The translations under genes were made by a program, and so were the position numbers. Positions 1 through 5,627 of a DNA stretch of 10,560 bases are shown here, piece by piece (positions within the stretch are counted from its first letter, which is position 1; the number at the start of each line of letters is the position of its first letter). The notes under the pieces were generated by a model. The model searched no databases, was not told the origin of the DNA, and saw only the letters and a program-made list of their open reading frames with translations. Source of the stretch: Baffinella frigidus (Eukaryota > Cryptophyceae > Cryptomonadales > Baffinellaceae). The stretch spans positions 67,355-77,914 of the forward strand of contig MU647357.1 in the NCBI GenBank assembly GCA_026770585.1, given 5' to 3'.

Positions 1-153
1 CCTCAACCCTACACCCTCAACCCTACACCCTCAACCCTACACCCTCAACCCTACACTCTCAACCCTACACCCTCAACCCTACACCCTCAACCCTACACCC
101 TCAACCCTACACCCTCAACCCTACACCCTGCACCCTAAACCCTGAACCCGACA
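1..153 (+). repeat. 14-bp alternating heptamer array (CCCTACA/CCCTCAA)
   Basis: Nine registers of the dimer CCCTACACCCTCAA run from 7 to 125, with one C-to-T change at 56. The array then decays through CCCTGCA, CCCTAAA, CCCTGAA and CCCGACA up to 153. The unit is two telomere-like heptamers in strict alternation, so the dimer and not the heptamer was amplified. The array is cut by the window edge, so its true length is unknown. Confidence 0.95.
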
Positions 154-449
154 CCGTTAGGACGGGGGAGATTGGGCGCTACCCGTGATGGTGGAGTGCA
201 CCACCGTGAGGGAGCCGTGCGCCATGGCCCCGTACAACAAGACAGCGTCCACCGGCGTCGATCTGTGCGTGCCCCTGCGTTGTAGTGACTTTCATTGCCT
301 TTGGAGCCGTTCTGTTTTTTTACTGGTCAAATCTGATGGCCCCGTACAACAAGACGGCGGCCACCGGTGTCGATCTGTATATACCCTACACCCTATCCCT
401 TGTTATATATATACCCTACACCCTATCCCTTTCTGGGCTCCTCGTGAAG
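154..449. other. Low-copy stretch with two short internal duplications
   Basis: No gene is recognised. A segment of about 44 bp beginning ATGGCCCCGTACAACAAGAC occurs at 224-267 and again at 336-379, 112 bp apart, with only a few substitutions. A second direct repeat of about 21 bp (ATACCCTACACCCTATCCCT) lies at 381-401 and 411-431. Short open frames here run through the duplicated pieces and into heptamer DNA, and I do not regard them as genes. Confidence 0.8.
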
Positions 450-604
450 TATCCCTTAAGTGGCCAGTCTGAAGTGGTCAGTATCCCTTAAGTGGTCAGC
501 ATCCCTTAAGTGGCCAGTAGGCGCATGCGCCCTACCGTAGGGCCCTAGGACCTGCCCAGGACCTCTTGGCGGTCAAGTTTGACCGCCTTGCCACTTGAGG
601 GATA
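450..604. mobile_element. Inverted-repeat element, TATCCCTTAAGTGGC family, copy 1
   Basis: The left terminus TATCCCTTAAGTGGCCAG occurs three times in tandem (450, 482 and 500, with small changes). The right end at about 590-604 is its complement (GCCACTTGAGGGATA). The interior holds three hairpins: GCGCATGCGC at 521-530, CCCTACCGTAGGG at 530-542, and 568-587 with 9-bp arms. The same interior returns in reverse orientation at 4004-4061 inside the copy at 3972-4091. Small size, terminal inverted repeats and no coding content fit a MITE-like element. TA at the termini may be a target duplication, which is inferred. The tripled left end suggests nested insertion or terminal duplication. Confidence 0.75.
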
Positions 605-714
605 CCCTATACCCTGTACCCTATACCCTATACCCCATACCCTATACCCTATACCCTATACCCTATACCCTATAACCCTATACCCTATACCCTATAACCT
701 ATACCCTATACCTC
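601..714 (+). repeat. CCCTATA heptamer array
   Basis: About 15 near-perfect copies of CCCTATA with occasional CCCTGTA, CCCCATA and CCCTATAA variants. It abuts the right end of the element at 450-604. The array gives a stop-free reading frame only because of its composition. Confidence 0.93.
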
Positions 715-955
715 TCTATTTTGGGAGTCTATGTCCGTCTCTTCACCCTTTGCAGAGTATCTATCGAATCTCAAGTGCATTTATCTTAGTATACGTTGTA
801 TACTTGGTGATATACGACTCTGGGTAGGTGACCTTTCGACATCTTCTTGTCTCGTGTCGCCTCCCCCGAGCCCTGAGTCTATCATCGGAATGAGATCGTG
901 CTGGCCTCCGTTGTACCATGTTTTCAAACGCTCTCAGATGGACCGTAGTCGCTCG
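715..955. other. Low-copy DNA without recognisable gene
   Basis: Non-repetitive within this window. Open frames of about 65-85 codons exist on both strands. I recognise no motif, and nothing favours either strand. It contains a small palindrome-like stretch, GTATACGTTGTATAC, at about 790-804. It may be the remains of older inserted DNA. Confidence 0.5.
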
Positions 956-1196
956 TACCACTCGAGGCTGGAAGAGGGAGTATTTTAAATGTGGGGTTGT
1001 TAAATTTAGTACCAGTCACGGGCATGCTTGGTCACGTAGCTCAAGTTGTAACTTGAGCTACGTGACCATGTTATAACTTGAGCTACGTGGCCAAATGCCC
1101 CTATTTGTACAAAAATTACTACACATTTCTTTCCCCCCCTTCACTTGTAAAAGAAGCTCTGTTTTAAAATGGTCCCATTTCTAGCCTCGAGTGGTA
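956..1196. mobile_element. MITE-like element with about 34-bp terminal inverted repeats
   Basis: The left end at 956-989 starts TACCACTCGAGGCTGGAA. The right end at 1163-1196 is its reverse complement, with several mismatches confined to the middle. The outermost dinucleotide is TA on both sides, consistent with a TA target as used by Tc1/mariner-like elements (inferred). The interior has no coding capacity, contains a strong nested palindrome (1021-1099) and an ATTACTACACA tract near 1114 that also occurs in the fold-back element at 4908-5042. Confidence 0.8.
1021..1099. repeat. Nested, mutually exclusive hairpins
   Basis: The arm GGTCACGTAGCTCAAGTT (1030-1047) is perfectly complementary over 18 bp to 1050-1067, with a 2-nt loop. 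A second copy of the right arm (one change, GTGACC to GTGGCC) lies at 1075-1092. Pairing the left arm with this second copy extends outward, because GGCAT at 1021 matches ATGCC near 1095. One 5' arm can therefore pair with either of two tandem 3' arms. Confidence 0.85.
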
Positions 1197-1305
1197 GTCG
1201 TCCGATTTCACCGCGGCGAAATTTAATGTTCCCCCGGGTTGACCTGAATTAAATGTTGAATTAAAACATTTGAACTCATTGTTTTCCCCCGGGTTGGAAC
1301 ACAGG
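1197..1305. other. AT-rich spacer with doubled CCCCCGGGTTG
   Basis: CCCCCGGGTTG occurs at about 1231 and 1286. Between them lies a 7-bp-arm hairpin AAATGTT/AACATTT. The second copy is followed by GGAACACAG just before the coding-like fragment, which resembles a pyrimidine tract plus 3' splice acceptor. That reading is inference only. Confidence 0.5.
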
Positions 1306-1368
1306 TACGGCGTGCGGTTCAAGGACCCCATCAACGGCCTCCTAATCGGCGCAAACGCCCTGGTACCC
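1306..1368 (+). other. Coding-like fragment, copy 1
   Basis: The frame beginning TAC at 1306 is open upstream to 1243 and ends at TAG (1369-1371). Its distal part reads PINGLLIGANALVP. I do not recognise the protein. A second copy at 1760-1801 differs at 4 of 42 positions, all in third codon positions and all synonymous, which is the pattern left by protein-level constraint. It is preceded by an acceptor-like CAG (1302-1304) and could end at a donor-like GTACCC (1363), so it may be one exon or an exon-derived gene relic. No start codon or complete gene is present. Confidence 0.4.
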
Positions 1369-1370
1369 TA

Positions 1371-1486
1371 GACCCTCAAACCTCAACCCTCAAACCTCAA
1401 CCCTCAAACCTCAACCCTCAAACCTCAACCCTCAAACCTCAACCCTCAAACCTCAAACCTCAAACCTCAACCCTCAAACCTCAAAC

Positions 1487-1525
<39 letters not shown>

Positions 1526-1530
1526 ACCCC
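1371..1530 (+). repeat. CCCTCAAACCTCAA array
   Basis: A 14-bp unit CCCTCAAACCTCAA is repeated about six times, then mixes with CCTCAAA and finishes in six CCCTCAA heptamers. It begins immediately after the coding-like fragment. Confidence 0.92.
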
Positions 1531-1650
1531 CCACCCTCCCCCCCAACCCCCCCACACCGTAATTAATCCCTCAAGATCCTGAACCCTGAACCCTGCACCC
1601 TGCACCCCCAAACCCTCTACACCCTGCACCCTTCACCGATGCCCCAAGCT
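1531..1650 (+). repeat. C-tract and degenerate heptamers
   Basis: Runs of seven to eight C around 1530-1556 are followed by scattered CCCTGAA, CCCTGCA and CCCTACA units separated by short unrelated bases (AATTAATCCC near 1561). No regular period was found. Confidence 0.7.
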
Positions 1651-1759
1651 CCTGAACCCTCAACCCTCCTGAACCCTCAACCCTCCTGAACCCTCAACCC
1701 TCCTGAACCCTCAAGCCTCCCGAACCCTCAACCCTCCTGAACCCTCAACCCTCCTGAAC
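1651..1759 (+). repeat. 17-bp tandem repeat
   Basis: The unit CCTGAACCCTCAACCCT starts at 1651, 1668, 1685, 1702, 1719 and 1736, with a partial unit at 1753. The fourth and fifth units carry single changes. It is built of CCCTGAA/CCCTCAA-type words but has a 17-bp period, so it was amplified as its own satellite. Confidence 0.93.
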
Positions 1760-1801
1760 CCGATCAACGGTCTCCTTATCGGCGCCAACGCCCTGGTACC
1801 C
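1754..1801 (+). other. Coding-like fragment, copy 2
   Basis: Positions 1760-1801 match 1327-1368 (offset 433). In the shared frame both read PINGLLIGANALVP. Differences fall at 1762, 1771, 1777 and 1786, each a silent third position. Left of 1760 the sequence merges into the 17-bp repeat, and right of it GTACCCCCC leads into the next array. The piece is too short to be a gene; a duplicated exon remnant or part of a dispersed family are the options. Confidence 0.4.
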
Positions 1802-2220
1802 CCCTACACCCCTACACCCTAAACCCTAAACCCCCCTATACCCTAGACCCTACACTCTAAACCCTCAAACCCCCTTTACCCTAAACCCTACACCCTAAAC
1901 CCTCAACCCCCCTGCACCCTAAACCTCACACCCTAAACCCTCAAACCCCATACACCCTAAACCCTACACCCTAAACCCTCACACCCCCTACACCCTAAAC
2001 CCTACACCCTAAACCCTCAAACCCCCTACACCCTAACCCTTCACCCTAAACCCTCACACCCCATACACCCTAAACCCTACACTCTAAACCCTGAAACCCC
2101 CTACACCCCAAACCCTACACTCTAAACCCTCAAACCCCCTATACCCTAAACCCTACACTCTAAACCCTCAAAATCCCTACACCCTAAACCCTACACTCTA
2201 AACCCTCAAACTCCCTTTAC
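1802..2220 (+). repeat. 38-bp higher-order telomere-like repeat
   Basis: The diagnostic CTCAAAC (or variant) recurs at 1826, 1864, 1902, 1940, 1978, 2016, 2053, 2091, 2129, 2167 and 2205: nine intervals of 38 bp and one of 37. Each unit is four heptamers (alternating CCCTACA-like and CCCTAAA) plus a 10-bp piece CCCTCAAACC. Because 38 is not a multiple of 7, the unit resets heptamer phase, showing that the composite was the unit of amplification. Later units share the CACTCTAAA variant, so neighbouring units are more alike than distant ones. Confidence 0.9.
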
Positions 2221-2600
2221 CCTAAACCTGGTACCCCCCAATACCCCTAGAACCTGAATCCTACACCCTAAAACCTGGTCCCTACCCCTCAAAACCCAAC
2301 CCTCAAAACCCTGAACCCTAAACCCTAAACCCTAAACCCTAAACCCTAAATCCTCATCCCCAAATCCTCAAACCCCGTAAACCCTTAACCTTAAACTGTA
2401 AACCCTAAACCCCCTATCCTAAACCCTGAACTTAATCAGCCTGGTCATTCCCCCTCCTGAACACGGACACCTAAACACTGAACCCAAACCCCAAACCCTA
2501 AACCCTAAACCCTAAACCCTAAACCCTAAACTCTAAACCCTTAACCCTAAACCCTATACCCTCGACCCTAAACCCTAAACCCTCAGCGTAACCCCCAATC
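2221..2600 (+). repeat. Degenerate CCCTAAA DNA
   Basis: Canonical CCCTAAA runs of five perfect copies at 2316-2350 and 2496-2530 lie in heavily mutated heptamers (CCTCAAA, CCCTATA, CTCTAAA). The short non-telomeric insertion at about 2425-2460 was not recognised. It looks like an old interstitial telomeric tract. Confidence 0.88.
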
Positions 2601-2655
2601 CCCAACCCAAGGTGCTGGTCACAAACGAGGGGGGGGGGCTTCTTCACGCCCCCCC
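2588..2655. repeat. G-run/C-run hairpin module, copy 1
   Basis: First of five related copies. It reads CCAATCCCCAACCCAA, then GGTGCTGGTCACAAACGA at 2611, then a run of about ten G, CTTCTTCACG and a run of C. The G and C runs can pair around the CTTCTTC loop. The others start their GGTGYTGGT core at 2876, 3249, 3448 and 3669. I recognise no known family. Confidence 0.85.
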
Positions 2656-2659
2656 AAAC

Positions 2660-2802
2660 TCATCTCGGAAGATAACTGAATCAGTTCCTTTTCAATAGGA
2701 GTTGAATAGGAGAAATTAGTTAGGGCATAGTAAATTTAATGAGGCCCCCTAATTAAATGAACACGCCAATTAGGGAACTGATTCAGTTATCTTTCGAGAT
2801 GA
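2660..2802. mobile_element. 143-bp MITE with 29-bp terminal inverted repeats
   Basis: The left end 2660-2688 (TCATCTCGGAAGATAACTGA...) and right end 2774-2802 are reverse complements with one mismatch. AAAC sits directly outside both ends (2656-2659 and 2803-2806), a plausible 4-bp target-site duplication. The interior is AT-rich with a small ATTTAAT/ATTAAAT hairpin and no coding content. Near-identical termini suggest a relatively recent insertion, between hairpin-module copies 1 and 2. Confidence 0.88.
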
Positions 2803-2852
2803 AAACAGCCCCTGAAGCCTGAACCCTGAAGCCCATGTTTCCCCCCTGAACC

Positions 2853-2938
2853 GTAACCCCCAATCCCCAACCCAAGGTGCTGATGACAAACGACGGGGGG
2901 GGGGCTTCTGCGCGCCAAACACCCCCCCTCTCCTGAAC
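2853..2938. repeat. G-run/C-run hairpin module, copy 2
   Basis: The segment from GTAACCCCCAATCCCC repeats copy 1 almost exactly, with the core at 2876 reading GGTGCTGATGACAAACGACG followed by a run of about ten G. The loop has changed to CTTCTGCGCG, so the C side is displaced (2932-2938) and the hairpin is weaker. Confidence 0.85.
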
Positions 2939-3240
2939 CCTGAAACCTAAACCCTAAACCCTTCACCCCAACCCCGTGTAAACCCTAAACCCTAAACCCT
3001 ATACCCTATACCCTATACCCTATACCCTATACCCTATATACCCTGTGCCCTATATACCCTGTACCCTATACCCTATACCCTGAACCCTATACCCTACACC
3101 CTATACCCTATACCCTATACCCTACACCCTATACCCTATACCCTATACCCTATACCTTATATCCTATACCCTATACCCCAACCCCAAACCCTCAACCCTG
3201 AACCCTGAACCCTCATCAATCAACAGTAAACTCTGAACCT
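2939..3240 (+). repeat. CCCTAAA then CCCTATA arrays
   Basis: A short canonical CCCTAAA tract (about 2945-3000) switches sharply to CCCTATA (about 3000-3175), with minor CCCTGTA, CCCTACA and CCCTATATA variants. CCCTCAA/CCCTGAA words run to 3212 and a short unrecognised piece to 3240. Confidence 0.9.
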
Positions 3241-3300
3241 CAACACAAGGAGTTGGTCACAAAGGACGTGGGGGGGCTTCTTCGCCCCCAAAATCCCTCC
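3241..3300. repeat. G-run/C-run hairpin module, copy 3
   Basis: The core GGAGTTGGTCACAAAGGACG begins at 3249. Here the hairpin is clean: GGGGGC (3272-3277), loop TTCTTC, GCCCCC (3284-3289), followed by AAAATCC. The same AAAATCC tail occurs after copy 4. Confidence 0.88.
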
Positions 3301-3352
3301 TCCTGAACCCTAAACCCTCAACCCTTCACCCCAACCCCATGCAAACCGTAAC

Positions 3353-3436
3353 CCCTAAACCCTAAACCCTAAACCCTAAACCCTAAACCCTAAACCCTAA
3401 ACCCTAAACCCTAAACCCTAAACCCTAAACCCTAAA
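3353..3436 (+). repeat. Perfect (CCCTAAA)12 interstitial telomeric tract
   Basis: Twelve uninterrupted copies of the plant/algal-type telomere repeat, C-rich strand on +. This is the longest perfect canonical block here and the main clue to the type of organism. It is interstitial, because other sequence continues on both sides. Confidence 0.97.
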
Positions 3437-3494
3437 CCCCAACACACGGTGTTGGTCACAAACAACGGGGGGGGGCTCTTTCGCCCCCAAAATC
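3437..3494. repeat. G-run/C-run hairpin module, copy 4
   Basis: CCCCAACACACGGTGTTGGT leads into TCACAAACAACG, nine G, CTCTTTCG and CCCCC, then AAAATCC. The G/C runs pair as in copy 3. CCAACAC and GTGTTGG additionally form a small hairpin at the start (near 3439-3454). It directly follows the perfect CCCTAAA block. Confidence 0.87.
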
Positions 3495-3657
3495 CTCATG
3501 AACCCTCAACCCTCAACCCTAAACCCTAAACCCTAAACCCTAAACCCTCAACCCTCAACCCTAAACCCTCAACCCTCAACCCTCAACCCTTCAACCCTGT
3601 ACCCTAACCCCTGTACCCTAAACCCTAAACCCTAAACCCTGTACCCTAAACCCTAAA
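3495..3657 (+). repeat. Mixed CCCTCAA/CCCTAAA/CCCTGTA array
   Basis: Short runs of each heptamer variant alternate in blocks of two to four. No higher-order period is obvious. Confidence 0.9.
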
Positions 3658-3702
3658 CCCCAATCAAAGGTGTTGGTGACAAACGACGGGGGGGGCTCCT
3701 TC
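3658..3702. repeat. G-run/C-run hairpin module, copy 5
   Basis: CCCCAATCAAAGGTGTTGGT (core at 3669), then GACAAACGACG, seven G and CTCCTTCATG. The C run that would close the hairpin is absent; a different module starts instead (GCCGGCTGAGCCG). Confidence 0.83.
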
Positions 3703-3905
3703 ATGCCGGCTGAGCCGCCCATCTCCGGAACCCTTCTCCCGAACCTCCACCGCATCGTACCCCCCCCTCTGAACCTTCCACCAAAAAATCCCTTCGCAGC
3801 CCCGAAAATCTCTGCGTAGCCCGCTGTGTGGATGGTGCAAACGTCAACCGCATGGCCTAATGAACTGTCCTCCCGAAACTATTCCGCATCGTACCCCCCC
3901 CTAAC
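3703..3905 (+). repeat. CCGCATCGTACCCCC module, copies A and B, plus an ATCCCTTCG relic
   Basis: Copy A (3703-3766) reads CCGGCTGAGCC, TCTCCGGAACC, CTCCCGAACCTC and CCGCATCGTACCCCCCC. Copy B (3868-3901) keeps only CTCCCGAAACTATTCCGCAT and its C run. Between them, 3787-3835 is a doubled, degenerate version of ATCCCTTCGAAG...CCGCTGTGTGG, a motif intact at 7454, 7907 and 9003. Copy A can be translated (SGTLLPNLHRIVPP), but substitutions between copies are not concentrated at silent positions, so I call it repeated DNA and not a gene. Confidence 0.7.
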
Positions 3906-3906
3906 C

Positions 3907-3924
3907 CCTATCCCTTAAGTGCCC
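3907..3924. repeat. Solo TATCCCTTAAG terminus
   Basis: TATCCCTTAAGTGCCCA stands alone 65 bp upstream of the complete element at 3972-4091. It matches the terminal repeat of that family and has no facing partner close by. Confidence 0.6.
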
Positions 3925-3971
3925 ATGAGGTGGATATTCACCCTAACTCGCCCTAGGCAGGTTGTCGAGGG

Positions 3972-4091
3972 TATCCCTTAAGTGGCCAGGCCTTAAGTGG
4001 CCAGGCCGTCAAAATTGACGGCCAAGAGGTCCTGGGCAGGTCCTAGGGCCCTACGGTAGGGTGTATGAGCCTACTGGGCGCTTAAGAGATA
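3972..4091. mobile_element. Inverted-repeat element, TATCCCTTAAGTGGC family, copy 2
   Basis: The left end TATCCCTTAAGTGGCCAG (3972-3989) pairs with CTGGGCGCTTAAGAGATA at the right end (4074-4091), 15 of 18 matching. The interior 4004-4061 is the reverse complement of 530-587 with three differences in 58. Two of those differences are opposite each other in the hairpin at 4004-4023, so pairing is kept. It carries no coding content. Confidence 0.8.
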
Positions 4092-4124
4092 CTATAACCC
4101 CCGAAACCCTGAGCCTACAATGGG

Positions 4125-4200
4125 GCACACGTCAACCCCATTGTCTCCGGAACCTCCTCCTCCCGAACCTCTTCCGCATCGTACCCCCCCCCCCTCCTTT
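4125..4200 (+). repeat. CCGCATCGTACCCCC module, copy C
   Basis: GTCTCCGGAACC at 4143 is followed by CTCCTCCTCCCGAACCTC and TTCCGCATCGTA with a run of ten C. It is two bases longer than copy A between GGAACC and CCGAAC, which would break any shared reading frame. Confidence 0.75.
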
Positions 4201-4249
4201 CTAATCTCAGACAATGTATTTAGAACATGGTTTCTGTAAAGTCAACCCC

Positions 4250-4312
4250 CCCACAAAACCGTCAACTTAATTTTTTAATTAGTAATAGTAAATAAGTTGA
4301 CGGTTTTGTGGG
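4250..4312. repeat. 20-bp-arm hairpin with AT-rich loop
   Basis: CCCACAAAACCGTCAACTTA (4250-4269) is perfectly complementary to 4293-4312, around a 23-nt loop of almost only A and T. The arm carries GTTGACGGTTT, the same word that forms the hairpins at 5328-5399, so it probably belongs with that family. Confidence 0.88.
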
Positions 4313-4331
4313 TGAGATGACTTGAGAGAAA

Positions 4332-4397
4332 CCCGCCCGGCTGAGCTGCCTGTCTCCGGAACCATCCTCCGGAACCTCTTCCGCATTGTACCCCCCC
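4332..4397 (+). repeat. CCGCATCGTACCCCC module, copy D
   Basis: CCCGGCTGAGCTGCC, GTCTCCGGAACC, CTCCGGAACCTCTT and CCGCATTGTACCCCCCC: the fullest match to copy A, about 630 bp downstream. As in all four copies, a GTAC plus C-run ends the shared part. Confidence 0.78.
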
Positions 4398-4514
4398 GCA
4401 TTTCTTCGTTTCTGAAACCGAAGCCCTCATTTCTTCGCCTCTGAATCCGACGTCCGAAACCCCACACGCTGCGGACGTCCGAAACCCCGGATTTTTTTGG
4501 GGTTTGTGGGGAAA
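4398..4514. repeat. Small direct repeats before the fold-back element
   Basis: GACGTCCGAAACCCC occurs at 4449-4463 and 4474-4488. ATTTCTTCG followed by TCTGAA occurs at about 4399 and 4428. An open frame on the minus strand crosses these but is built from the repeats. Confidence 0.75.
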
Positions 4515-4555
4515 TGATCACGTTTCCGACCGAAACGCGATCGGAAACGTGATCA
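4515..4555. repeat. 15-bp-arm hairpin TGATCACGTTTCCGA
   Basis: TGATCACGTTTCCGA (4515-4529) is perfectly complementary to 4541-4555, with an 11-nt loop. Its 3' arm is also part of the long left arm of the fold-back element, so the outer end of that element has been doubled in inverted orientation. Confidence 0.88.
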
Positions 4556-4885
4556 ATTGCTGACTTTTGGCGCGTTTTCTGGGCAATAAGTCAACAATCG
4601 ACGTAGGAATCTGTTCGCATGGATAGCCTCGTGTGCCAGGCGCCGCTGCCGAGCGAGGACGTAATTCAATTATAAACGGTTTTACAAAGTTTCACCTGAA
4701 TCCTAAGGGAAATGGACTTTTAAAATGAAAAAGCCACGACCGGATTTCCAACTCTGGCTTCTGAAATGAACAGTTGCCGTGTGGCACCGCATCCATGCGA
4801 ACAGATTCCCAAGTCAATTGTTGGATTATTGCCCAGGAAACACGCCAAAAGTCAGCAATTGATCACGTTTCCGATCGCTTTTCGG
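4530..4885. mobile_element. Fold-back element with 95-bp inverted arms
   Basis: Arms 4530-4624 and 4791-4885 are equal in length and about 90 percent identical as reverse complements, without indels. They contain GATCAATTGCTGACTTTTGG and GAATCTGTTCGCATGGAT. The 166-bp centre has no recognisable coding content. CCTCGTGTGCCAGG at 4627 recurs as CCTCGTGTGGCAGG at 4886, just outside the right arm. A piece of the same arm (GGAAACACGCCAAAAGTCAG) reappears at 7488-7507. The structure fits a fold-back transposon or large MITE. Confidence 0.85.
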
Positions 4886-4907
4886 CCTCGTGTGGCAGGT
4901 GATTGCA

Positions 4908-5042
4908 TAGGGAAACGGTTTTAATTTAAAACCATTGGATTCAATGAAAATTACTACACAAATGATTTAATATTACTAGTAAAACTCATTGTGTGCAGTA
5001 AATTTCATTGCCAGAAAGTTTTGAATTAAAATCGTTTCCCTA
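4908..5042. mobile_element. 135-bp fold-back MITE
   Basis: The two halves are nearly complementary over most of the length. TAGGGAAACGGTTTTAATTT at 4908 faces ATTAAAATCGTTTCCCTA ending at 5042; further in, CAATGAAAATTACTACACA faces TGTGCAGTAAATTTCATTG. TA at both tips may be a target duplication. Fragments of the inner arm also occur at 1114 and 9733-9754. There is little central loop, so the single strand would form one long imperfect hairpin. Confidence 0.83.
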
Positions 5043-5102
5043 CGAGATTGGCAGGACTGGATGCAGGTTTCGTGGCGGGTCTTCTAAGTTGACCACGCTG
5101 CA
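5043..5102. other. Short low-copy spacer
   Basis: Nothing recognised except one GTTGAC word at 5088. Confidence 0.5.
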
Positions 5103-5203
5103 CCAATTCATCAATTTTTGCTGCTGTTTATCAACTTTTGCCGCTGCTTGCACAATTCATCAACTTTTGCCGCTGTTTATCAATTTTTGCCGCTGTTTCA
5201 TTC
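5103..5203 (+). repeat. About 20-bp tandem repeat TCAACTTTTGCCGCTGTTTA
   Basis: Four units, two of them preceded by CACAATTCA or CCAATTCA, so the larger cassette CAATTCA-unit-unit occurs twice. Open frames with C-rich peptides here are by-products of the repeat. Confidence 0.88.
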
Positions 5204-5277
5204 TTTTCGTGGCCAACAGATGCGAAACTCGCCCCTAATTTGGGGCCCGTAACCTGGCTAGCGATTGGCTGGATCAA

Positions 5278-5400
5278 AAAGTTGACGATTCTGGCACTAA
5301 AGTTGACGAGTCTGGTACTAAACCGGAAAGTTGACGGTTCTGGTACGAAACCGTCAACTTCCCGGAAAGTTGACGATTCCGGTACTAAACCGTCAACTTC
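5278..5400. repeat. AAGTTGACG-CTGGTAC repeats forming tandem hairpins
   Basis: The word AAGTTGACGRTTCTGGTACT occurs at 5279, 5301, 5328 and 5367. The last two are each followed by AACCGTCAACTT, giving hairpins 5328-5360 (perfect 12-bp arms, 9-nt loop) and 5367-5399 (one mismatch). The CTGGTAC core also ends the inverted repeats at 5846-5896 and 6751-6913. Confidence 0.87.
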
Positions 5401-5627
5401 CCCCAGTGCTTCATTCGTTTCGTGGCCGACACATGAGAAACCCGCCTCTGTTCACACACGACGCTCACCGCATGGAACAGACAGAATCCTGTCTTCCAAG
5501 AGCCGGGTTTTTTAGTCATTCTCCTGGTCCGGTCTGTCCGATTGTCCGTGGCGGGGGGTAACGGCGTAGAGTGCACATGGCCACTCTCGGCGCCCCATGC
5601 GCACCCAGAGCCTCCATGGGGGTGCAC
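5401..5627. other. Low-copy region with a truncated 96-bp-type module
   Basis: Positions 5491-5565 (AGAGCCGGG, AGTCATTCTCCTGGTCCGGT, then GTCCGTGGCGGGGGGTAACG) match parts of the in-frame repeat at 6284-6500, but with the AGGCGATTGACCGG part deleted. GACAGAATCCTGTC at 5480 is a small palindrome. GTGCACAT occurs at 5571 and 5622. No complete gene is visible. Confidence 0.6.

Noticed and set aside
2617-2655. Rho-independent bacterial terminators (G/C stems)
   Set aside because: No T tract follows the stems, and the context is eukaryotic telomere-like satellite.
3703-4397. Gene encoding SGTxLxNLxRIVPP from modules A-D
   Set aside because: Copies differ by a 2-bp indel and by replacement changes, and one copy is truncated, so there is no sign of protein-level constraint. 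A loose similarity to the start of carotenoid-cleavage enzymes is too short to be meaningful.
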